This document shows, piece by piece, positions 5,385 to 12,537 of a DNA stretch of 16,152 nt (position 1 is its first letter; each line of letters begins with the position of its first letter). Source of the stretch: CAYOZL01 sp964408435 (lineage in GTDB: Bacteria > Bdellovibrionota_C > UBA2361 > SZUA-149 > CAYOZL01). The stretch lies in assembly GCA_964408435.1 (NCBI GenBank), contig CAYOZL010000055.1, positions 1 to 16,152 of the forward strand, given 5' to 3'. The translations under genes and the position numbers were made by a program. The notes under the pieces are model-generated. The model was not told the DNA's origin and did not search any database. It saw nothing but the letters and a program-made list of their open reading frames with translations.

Positions 5385-7136
5385 ATGAACGAAGAAAAAA
5401 TAAGACACCAAAAAGCAATTGCTCTAATCATATGTATGTTTTTAGGTTTTATGTATCTAGAGACAATTTGGAAGCCGTACTTTTATGGAAAGCCAGTATC
5501 GCAAGTTGCAAGCAACTCTGCACAGAAAGATACAGCAAGTAAACTTCAAAGCTCTTCAGGGCAAATCAATTCTCAAGCTACTTCTCAGCAATTAGTAAAT
5601 GCACAAACTACCGGCGTGGCAAACAACAATGCAGGCTCTAAGTCGTTAGCTACTTCTGGTAAAAATTCTCCACTTGATTCTGATTTAAAAAATAAGATTA
5701 AAGTTTTAACTAAAGACTTAAGCGTAGAATTTTCTTTATTAGGTGGAAGGATAACTAAGGCAGAAGTTTTAAATTATAAAAAAGATTTAGAGCAAAACAC
5801 AGCTCTTGATTTAATCACTCACCAACAAGGTGCTAAGTATCCACTTGGTGTAAAAGTGGGCAAGTTTGATGATGCTTGGATTGATTATGAAGTGCTTAGC
5901 CCCTCTTCTCTAAGACAAAATTTAGCAATAGACTTAAGAAACTCTAAAGAAACTACAGTGTTTCTTAAGGGCACTCTAGAAGATGGAAGCACTATAAAGA
6001 AGAAAATAACTTTTCAACCTGAAGGCTATCTATTTAAAGTAGAAATTAAAACAGATAGAAATCAGCCTGTATCTACTTACTGGACAAGGTTTGTAGAAGA
6101 AGAAAAAGGCTCTAGGCTAGATCCTTATAATTCAGAGGGTTTTGTATGGAGAGAAGAAACTAAAACACAAAGAAGTTCTTTTGGTGACCTAGAACAAGCA
6201 AAGGAGCTGGGAAAAACAAATTGGTTAGCAATTGGTGATAAATATTTTACTGCTGCATTAATCTCACCTGCAAACTCTACTATTCGTAATGATAATAAAA
6301 ATTATTTTGCAGAAATCTCAAATGGAACAAATAATATAAACTTTGAAGTTTTTGCAGGGCCTAAAAATTATAATTTACTTAAAAAGATAGGACATGATTT
6401 ACATACAAACTTAGATTTTGGATTTTTTGGAATAATAAGTGCTCCGCTATTATCTATTTTACATTTTTTAAATTCTATTTTTAGAAATTATGGTCTAGCA
6501 ATTGTGGTATTAACAATACTTGTAAGGCTTTCAATGTATCCACTTAACTCAGCTTCTTTTAAGCAGATGAAAGCGATGCAAGACATTAAGCCTGAAATGG
6601 ATCGCATTAAAGAAAAGATAAAAGATAAACAGCAACAACAAGTTGCAATGATGGAGCTATATAAGAAAAAGGGTGTAAACCCTTTAGGTGGTTGTTTACC
6701 CGTAGTTCTTCAAATGCCAATATTTATTGGTCTTTATGCAGCGTTGTATTTATCGGTAGAGCTAAGACATGCGCATTTTGCAGGTTGGATAAATGATTTA
6801 TCTGCACCTGAGAAATTAATGCTAACAGATGGTTTTGGAATACCTGTGCTTGTTATCTTATTTGTAATTTCTATGATTCTACAACAGTGGAGCACTCCTA
6901 CAGCAATGGACCCGGCTCAGAAAAAAATGATGTACATTATGCCAGTAGTAATGGGTTTTATGTTTGCAAGTTTTCCTGCAGGATTAACTCTTTATTGGTT
7001 AACTAGCAACCTAATTACAGTAGGTCAGCATAAAGCGCTACATTATAGCCACGAAAAAGGAGTGTCTGCTTTTAAGATAACACTTGCAGTTTCTGTGGTT
7101 GTATTTTTAATCGCGTTTATTGTAACTCTTTTTTAA
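5385..7136 (+). CDS. yidC: membrane protein insertase YidC (Oxa1 family, Gram-negative type)
   Basis: A 583-residue inner-membrane insertase that works alone or with SecYEG. TM1 spans about 11-30. A Gln/Ser/Asn/Thr-rich linker and a large periplasmic beta domain follow to about 345, as in Gram-negative YidC. The conserved core then runs from FFGIISAPLLSILHF onward. Arg381 in 'TILVRLSMYPL' matches the groove arginine (Arg366 of E. coli), followed by the cytoplasmic coiled region, 'GCLPVVLQMPIF' (about 434-445) and 'SFPAGLTLYWLTSN'. After the core, residues 563-583 (KITLAVSVVVFLIAFIVTLF) form an additional hydrophobic stretch at the very C-terminus, where E. coli YidC has a short charged tail. 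It is the last gene of the operon. The next gene is convergent, and no jag follows. Confidence 0.97.
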   Translation: MNEEKIRHQKAIALIICMFLGFMYLETIWKPYFYGKPVSQVASNSAQKDTASKLQSSSGQINSQATSQQLVNAQTTGVANNNAGSKSLATSGKNSPLDSDLKNKIKVLTKDLSVEFSLLGGRITKAEVLNYKKDLEQNTALDLITHQQGAKYPLGVKVGKFDDAWIDYEVLSPSSLRQNLAIDLRNSKETTVFLKGTLEDGSTIKKKITFQPEGYLFKVEIKTDRNQPVSTYWTRFVEEEKGSRLDPYNSEGFVWREETKTQRSSFGDLEQAKELGKTNWLAIGDKYFTAALISPANSTIRNDNKNYFAEISNGTNNINFEVFAGPKNYNLLKKIGHDLHTNLDFGFFGIISAPLLSILHFLNSIFRNYGLAIVVLTILVRLSMYPLNSASFKQMKAMQDIKPEMDRIKEKIKDKQQQQVAMMELYKKKGVNPLGGCLPVVLQMPIFIGLYAALYLSVELRHAHFAGWINDLSAPEKLMLTDGFGIPVLVILFVISMILQQWSTPTAMDPAQKKMMYIMPVVMGFMFASFPAGLTLYWLTSNLITVGQHKALHYSHEKGVSAFKITLAVSVVVFLIAFIVTLF

Positions 7137-7138
7137 AC

Positions 7139-7236
7139 GCACAGAGCTCTCAGAGCAGACAAAGGCACAGAAGATATTACTTGTATTTAGATAGTGAAGA
7201 TTCTCTGTGTCTTAGAAATCTTTGTGTTCTTTGTGC
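7139..7236. repeat. degenerate inverted repeat of CTCTGTG/CTTTGTG type between convergent genes
   Basis: The left arm (7139-7175, beginning GCACAGAGCTCTCAGAG) matches the reverse complement of the right arm (7200-7236) at 24 of 37 positions, around a 24-base loop. The right arm reads CTCTGTGTCTTAGAAATC and then TTTGTGTTCTTTGTGC. From general familiarity, intergenic sequences built of CTCTGTG/TTTGTG words recur in many unrelated bacterial genomes, often as imperfect hairpins. It fills the gap between yidC and the DUF1501 gene and could end transcription from both sides, although no T-tract is present. Confidence 0.5.
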
Positions 7237-7243
7237 TAGTAAT

Positions 7244-8596
7244 TTAACTAAATAATCCAATAGGCTTAGTATCCACTAATGGATCAAAAACTTGAGTAGC
7301 ATCATAACCCGCCCAAGTAAGTAGTTCTGAAAATATTCTTCTACAATCTACTACTGGAACAAATCTATTATTACCTTCTTGTAACTGCGTTGCGGTATTG
7401 AGATCCCCCGCAACTCCTCCAGATACTGCCCCGCCCATAACCATTAGATTATTTGCATAACCATGGTCTAGCCCAGCAGTTTCGTTTCCAGGAACTCCGT
7501 TCTGCTTAATAGTTCTACCGAATTCAGAGAAAGCAACAATTGCTGTGTTATCCCATTCACCCATTGCTTTTAAGTCTTGTATTAAGCCTCTTAGTCCAGC
7601 GTTTATATCTATAAGGTTATTAACATAGACATTGTTGTAATTTGAATGATTATCCCAACCACCTCTTTGTAGGTAGATAAGCTGAGATTTTCCAGATAAA
7701 TTTTCATCTGTTTTAGAGAATTTAATTATTCTTGCAGTATCTTTGCAATGTCTTGCAAATCTAGTATCAGCAGTAGAGCCTTCTCTTAAGTAGTTACCAA
7801 CAGTTTCTATGCCACTCATTGATTGAACTAAGCTAACATTTTGATCTGCTAATTTTAAAGACTCGTCATATTTTTTAGCGACTCCAGTTTTATTCCTTAT
7901 AGCTTTTAATCGATCTTTAATTTCTTCTTTGTATAAATTATCATCACCCCAAGTTGATCTTAGGTCATCACAACTATGCACTGTTGAGTCACAGTCATGT
8001 ATCGTAAAATCACCGAAGTTTATAGGTTTCTTTAAATAAGTAGATAATGCCTCAGTGACAATTATGCTTTCTCCGTCACTTTCATTTCTATTAAAAGAAA
8101 GCTTAGAGCCTGTACCAATGCCAAAAACTTGCCCAGTTTTTAAACCAAACACATCCATTGATTTTCCAATCCAACCGACAGAACCGTCTTTAGTTATTAC
8201 AATGTCTCCTTTTTCCCATATTTTTTGAGAATATGAATGAGATGCACCAGGATTTGTCTGCATTATCCCAGCGTTTAATATGAGTTTAATTTTCCCTTTT
8301 GCTTCAGTTTCTTGCAAATCTCTAAAAGCAGAATGTATACCAACTTGCTCTCCTGTTAAAAGTAGCAAATCATCTAAACTTGGATATAAATCTGGTCTTA
8401 GGGTTGATCTAAATAAATCACCATTAGGGTTCGTTCCATAAGCAACAGTTCCATGACCATCCCAACCCCCAATTAAATTAAGAGCGATTATTCTTTTTCC
8501 ATTTCCAGAGTAGCCACTTGCAAAAGTTAAGTTGGGCTTAAGAAATAGCGAAGCTATTAAACTTGCTGTGCTTCCAATGAAGGTTCTTCTGTTCAT
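7244..8596 (-). CDS. DUF1501 family protein, Tat-exported
   Basis: A 450-residue protein of the DUF1501 family (PF07394), which I recall as related to the alkaline phosphatase/sulfatase fold; activity is unknown. The N-terminus MNRRTFIGSTASLIASLF is a twin-arginine signal, so it should be exported folded. Family motifs: 'LIGGWDGHG' near 42-50, 'HSYSQKIWE' near 119, 'RGGWDNHSN' near 312, 'FSEFGRTIKQNG' near 354, and 'DHGYANNLMVMGG' near 376. Length is typical. A strong ribosome site (AAGGAGGAG) lies just upstream of the ATG at 8596, and a promoter at 8639-8667 gives it its own transcription start. It lies downstream of the DUF1800 gene on the same strand, the usual pairing of these families. 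Confidence 0.9.
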   Translation of the reverse strand: MNRRTFIGSTASLIASLFLKPNLTFASGYSGNGKRIIALNLIGGWDGHGTVAYGTNPNGDLFRSTLRPDLYPSLDDLLLLTGEQVGIHSAFRDLQETEAKGKIKLILNAGIMQTNPGASHSYSQKIWEKGDIVITKDGSVGWIGKSMDVFGLKTGQVFGIGTGSKLSFNRNESDGESIIVTEALSTYLKKPINFGDFTIHDCDSTVHSCDDLRSTWGDDNLYKEEIKDRLKAIRNKTGVAKKYDESLKLADQNVSLVQSMSGIETVGNYLREGSTADTRFARHCKDTARIIKFSKTDENLSGKSQLIYLQRGGWDNHSNYNNVYVNNLIDINAGLRGLIQDLKAMGEWDNTAIVAFSEFGRTIKQNGVPGNETAGLDHGYANNLMVMGGAVSGGVAGDLNTATQLQEGNNRFVPVVDCRRIFSELLTWAGYDATQVFDPLVDTKPIGLFS

Positions 8597-8638
8597 GTTT
8601 GATACTCCTCCTTAATTTAATTGAAAATTAGTAGTTAA

Positions 8639-8667
8639 AGTATATTAACCATAGCTACATTGGACAA
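8639..8667 (-). promoter_or_regulatory. promoter of the DUF1501 gene
   Basis: On the minus strand TTGTCC (8667-8662) and TATACT (8644-8639) are exactly 17 bases apart and close to consensus. The start near 8632 leaves a leader of about 36 bases with AAGGAGGAG. DUF1501 can therefore be expressed independently of DUF1800. The -35 overlaps a short dyad ACAATA-ATTA-TATTGT at 8664-8679. Confidence 0.65.
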
Positions 8668-8711
8668 TAATTATATTGTTATTATGTAATACTAGAATAT
8701 TATAATTTAAC

Positions 8712-11700
8712 TTAAATTACTTGAAAACTGTCGTCTTCAGCTAATAGTTTAAATAATCCAGGTAGTTTTAAGCTTAGGAAATCTTCGAAATTTTCTAGAC
8801 TTGAATCCCATTTATATTCTACAGTGTCCTCCCCACTTAATCTAGCGTGAGTTATATATTCTAGAAGAATAGCTTTTTCTTCTGCGCTATAATCAAGGCC
8901 AAATCTAGTTAAGAAATAATCAAGAGTTTCTTCTGCAGTTGCATCTTCGCTAGGAAGTAAAGAAGACCAGAGTAAGTCACCTTGCTGAACCATTCTATTC
9001 GCATTAATTAATAAGTTAGCAATACCGTTGTTTCTTGCTAAAAGCTTATCACCAGATAACCAGTTATAACCTCTACCAATAGAGCCCTCTCTGTTTACTC
9101 CACAAATGCCAGACCAACCAAAAATAGAAGGTGGAGACAAAAGGTCTTGACCTGCGTTTTTTGCATCATTAGAAAGAGTAATCACAGTATCGTAATCATA
9201 AGCAGAGTTATGATTTTCACGTCTTTTTGATTCTAGTGGGATTCCAGAAGCTCTCATAAATGCTACTTGCGCCTCTATAGGAGCTTTTACACAAGTGTTT
9301 TGAGTCTCTCTAGAAAACATTGCTTCTGATTTTAAAATCACTCTTAGAATTTCTTTAATACAATATTGCTTCTCCCTAACGAGTTCACCAAGAGTAGAAA
9401 TGATTTCTTGATTTGTCTCTGGGCTTACAAGAGTTCTAAATAAAGTAGTGCCTAAGTGTACAGATACTTGGTCGTGCTGAGTAATATAGCCAGCAGCTTG
9501 AACATAGTTCATTGCAGCAGTTGCCTCATATGACTTGCCTTTAAAGTATGTATGCTCTTCTGGGTTCATATGATCAACTCTCCAGTAAGTAGGGTCAAAC
9601 ATAGAACTTTTTATATTATTAAAAGAACGTTCAATAATATTAGTTTCACCAGTTTCAGGATTAGTATACTTATAGTCAAAAGTTTTAGTTTGGGTAATTA
9701 ATCTTAAGCCTGTAAATGCCTTTGAAAAACTAAGAATATCGTCATGTGTGTAGTTAGCTTCTCCTGTTTCTTCACTAAATTCTTTTAAAGTGAATAGCTC
9801 TAAAAACTCTCTACCGTAGTTCTCATCAGTATTTACATCTGTGTTAGTATCTAGATTTAAAAATCTTATCATAGAAGTATCTTCAGTAATCTTAATTAAC
9901 ATCTCATTAAAACTACTTAATGAATTTTCTCTTAAAACCTTAAGATAATCTTGTGCCAAGTATGCATCTGTATAGTTGTTTATTAGAATTGCCTGGTTTA
10001 CAGCAAAGTGGTTATGCATTATTAAAGATATTCTTTCTTGTAGAGGGTTGCCCTTAACCATTTGATGGACCCAAAAATCTTTCATTGAATTAATATAAGG
10101 AAGTACTCTATCTGTACTATGTCGTTCAGTTACTTCTTCACCGTCACTATTTATAAATGTAAAATTTGTAGCTAAGGTTCCAGCTCTATTCTCTAACATG
10201 TGAGCTTCGGCTTCTGCTTCTAATTCTGTATTTACTCCTTCATCTAATAGCTTGTCGATAAGGGCACTAAGACCATTTTCTTTAGCGTAGTTAAAAGCTT
10301 CTTCATCATAGCCAAAGCCTATTTTTGCTAGTAAGTGTGTAGTTTCAGTTTCAGTTAATTCATCTCTAAATGGGCTTAGAGAGTTTATGTTTCCACTGAA
10401 TTCTTCATCGAAATTATTGTTTACGTCATCACAAGCATCTCCTAGTAAGTCGTTATCTATGTCTTCTTGGTTATTTGCTATCTCAGGACAATTATCTAAT
10501 GCAGTATCATCTGCAAGATATCCTAAGGGAGCAGTATCTCCTGTGCATATTCCATCAACTTTTTCTTCTTGGTCTTTAAATCCATCTAGGTCTTTATCTG
10601 CATACCATTCGTTGTTGAATTTAGTAGCATCTAAATCATTACAATCAAGACTTGCTATTACAGAATCACTATCTCTATCATCGTCACAAGCGTCTCCTAA
10701 ATTATCTGAATCAAGATCACTTTGAGAAGAGTTAGCGATTTCAGGGCAGTTATCATTTCTATTATTTACGCCGTCTCCATCTTCATCGTTATTTCCAGCA
10801 AAACTTCCGCCATAATTCTCAGCATTAGTAAATAGAGGAGTTGGAGTAACATAAAGAACTTCACTACCTTTCATGTAAACTCTTAAAAGCTGACCAGTAA
10901 ATTCATTTATTTCCCTTGTGCCGTAGAATATACTCATACCAACACTATCTTTAGAAATAGTATTATGAAGAGATAAATCAACGCTACTTTTTGATGGTAT
11001 AAAAACTTGGTCGTTTACTACAGTATTACCAGCCTGATCTATTACCTTGTGAGCATGAGTTTGATTAACATCTTCTGTGTTACTAAGTTTTAAAAAATTA
11101 GCAGCGTTTAAATATTTATTTATTGAACTAACAATAACTTCGCCATCATTTAATCTCTTTGGTTCTTTTGCGATGTCTATATATGACCAAACTAATTCTC
11201 CTGAAGAATCTTTTCCATAAAAAGAACTTTTAAGAATAAAAAGCTCTCCTGAATTTTCAGTCTCTGCATAAATAGAACCTACTCTACCAATGTTCGTTGG
11301 ATCTAGAATTGGGTTAATGTAAATTTTTTCTAAAGTAGTACCAGCTTTAATAGTAGTGTAATTATTACTTTCTCTAAGTATTTCACCGCTAGCACCTCTT
11401 ATGGAAAACTTAATGCTAATATCTTCTTCAAATGGATTTCCAACTGTTACATAGTTTTGAGCGTTAGCCGTTGTTGAAATTTGTATTTTTGTTCTGTCTA
11501 TTCCAGTAGTATTTTGATTAGCTAGTCCAAAAATATAAGCATCAGTATCACTTGAAGTATCTTTTAAATATTTACTTAAGTATGAAAAATATTCTCCAGA
11601 GATAATATCAATTTTATACATTCCAGATGAGACTGAAAGTTCATGTAGTGCGTGATCTCTTCTTTTCTTTGGTAAAAGAGTAAAGTTCTGAACTTCTCTG

Positions 11701-12278
11701 TTTCCAGATTCCATAATAGTAAGAGAGTATTCCAAAACTTCTGTATCAGATGGATTGGTAATAGATAACCAGTTAAATGTTTGATAGTTTTGATTAGAAA
11801 GATCTCTTGAATCAAAGAAACCATAAGTAGCTTCAGAGCTAGAAAATTTTGCAGGAACTGTATATGCATATTCAACATCTTGGTTTTGATCGAATCTGTA
11901 AAAAGCAGTTAGGCAAGCTAGATTTTCTATATTACTATTTTGATTAGCGCTTGTTATTGAGTAAGAACCAAAATCGTCCTTTATTCCGTTTCCAAGGCTG
12001 TCTACGAAGTTTCCAATTAAAATATGATTTGAACCCTTTGCAGCGATATTAAATGTCTCTTGCTTAACAAAGTCACCATTACCTCTGTTAGCTGAAATGT
12101 TAAATGAACCAGGGGTTTCACTGTGATACATGCACTCTACTACTTGTAGGTGGTCATTATATGAATTCCAAGCTCCTGTTATAGAATCTGTAGTCCCAGA
12201 AAGACTTTGCGCAAAGGAATATGGAGCAAATGTAATTGAAACTACGATAAGATATAGTAAAGACCTAAGTGAAAACAT
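8712..12278 (-). CDS. DUF1800 family exported protein with thrombospondin-type-3 calcium repeats
   Basis: A 1188-residue secreted or surface protein. Residues 1-23 are a Sec signal peptide with likely cleavage at SFA-QS. Residues about 25-490 are an unrecognised Ser/Thr/Asn-rich region, probably beta. Residues about 495-625 hold Asp-rich thrombospondin-3-type repeats: two copies of 'DNCPEIAN...LGDACDD' flank a MopE-like 'DCNDLDATKFNNEW' segment. The DUF1800 domain (PF08811) fills about 640-1180, with 'LLAKIGFGYDE', 'LIMHNHFAVNQ' near 756, 'NYGREFLELFTL' near 823, 'YTHDDILSFSKAFTG' and 'PPSIFGWSG' near 1049. Most relatives carry little more than the DUF1800 domain, so this one is roughly twice the usual size. 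GGGG (12286-12289 complement) is the ribosome site. The DUF1501 gene follows 115 bases downstream. The repeats should bind Ca2+; the enzymatic role is unknown. Confidence 0.9.
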   Translation of the reverse strand: MFSLRSLLYLIVVSITFAPYSFAQSLSGTTDSITGAWNSYNDHLQVVECMYHSETPGSFNISANRGNGDFVKQETFNIAAKGSNHILIGNFVDSLGNGIKDDFGSYSITSANQNSNIENLACLTAFYRFDQNQDVEYAYTVPAKFSSSEATYGFFDSRDLSNQNYQTFNWLSITNPSDTEVLEYSLTIMESGNREVQNFTLLPKKRRDHALHELSVSSGMYKIDIISGEYFSYLSKYLKDTSSDTDAYIFGLANQNTTGIDRTKIQISTTANAQNYVTVGNPFEEDISIKFSIRGASGEILRESNNYTTIKAGTTLEKIYINPILDPTNIGRVGSIYAETENSGELFILKSSFYGKDSSGELVWSYIDIAKEPKRLNDGEVIVSSINKYLNAANFLKLSNTEDVNQTHAHKVIDQAGNTVVNDQVFIPSKSSVDLSLHNTISKDSVGMSIFYGTREINEFTGQLLRVYMKGSEVLYVTPTPLFTNAENYGGSFAGNNDEDGDGVNNRNDNCPEIANSSQSDLDSDNLGDACDDDRDSDSVIASLDCNDLDATKFNNEWYADKDLDGFKDQEEKVDGICTGDTAPLGYLADDTALDNCPEIANNQEDIDNDLLGDACDDVNNNFDEEFSGNINSLSPFRDELTETETTHLLAKIGFGYDEEAFNYAKENGLSALIDKLLDEGVNTELEAEAEAHMLENRAGTLATNFTFINSDGEEVTERHSTDRVLPYINSMKDFWVHQMVKGNPLQERISLIMHNHFAVNQAILINNYTDAYLAQDYLKVLRENSLSSFNEMLIKITEDTSMIRFLNLDTNTDVNTDENYGREFLELFTLKEFSEETGEANYTHDDILSFSKAFTGLRLITQTKTFDYKYTNPETGETNIIERSFNNIKSSMFDPTYWRVDHMNPEEHTYFKGKSYEATAAMNYVQAAGYITQHDQVSVHLGTTLFRTLVSPETNQEIISTLGELVREKQYCIKEILRVILKSEAMFSRETQNTCVKAPIEAQVAFMRASGIPLESKRRENHNSAYDYDTVITLSNDAKNAGQDLLSPPSIFGWSGICGVNREGSIGRGYNWLSGDKLLARNNGIANLLINANRMVQQGDLLWSSLLPSEDATAEETLDYFLTRFGLDYSAEEKAILLEYITHARLSGEDTVEYKWDSSLENFEDFLSLKLPGLFKLLAEDDSFQVI

Positions 12279-12322
12279 TTTAAAACCCCAAAAAAATTTA
12301 AAAGAACCGTTTGTTATTACTA

Positions 12323-12331
12323 ATTATAACA
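12323..12331 (-). promoter_or_regulatory. extended -10 promoter element for the DUF1800 gene
   Basis: TGTTATAAT on the minus strand is a consensus -10 with the TGN extension. No good -35 lies 17 bases upstream, which fits extended -10 promoters. Transcription would start near 12316, giving a leader of about 38 bases. A TTATGTAACA word (12333-12342) directly adjoins it upstream. Confidence 0.5.
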
Positions 12332-12373
12332 TTTATGTAACAAAATTTTAATAAAATATTTTAATTATGTAAT

Positions 12374-12393
12374 AAAAAAACGAAAGTTTTTTT
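12374..12393. repeat. A/T hairpin with GAAA loop, possible terminator of the SLC4 gene
   Basis: A7-C (12374-12381) pairs with G-T7 (12386-12393) around a GAAA loop, and T9 runs to 12395. The stem has only one C-G pair, so it is weak as an intrinsic terminator. Outer GTAAT (12369-12373) and ATTAC (12400-12404) could extend it past a bulge. It lies in the 259-base gap between the SLC4 and DUF1800 genes. The 12-mer TTATTACTAATT is repeated directly at 12314-12325 and 12398-12409. Confidence 0.4.
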
Positions 12394-12537
12394 TTAATTA
12401 TTACTAATTCGATCTAAAAAAAACAGCTAGAAAAAAAAACAAAAATTTTTCTTACCGCAGCTTTAAAACACCTTAAGTAGAAATCTGTTTTTAATAGTTC
12501 GAATTAAAGTGAAACAGAGGTTAAAATAGAAAGCGGT

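Noticed and set aside
10387..10725. Opposite-strand open frame of 112 codons inside the DUF1800 gene
   Set aside because: It is the antisense of the Asp-rich repeat region; Ser-rich translation is what an Asp/Asn-rich coding strand gives.
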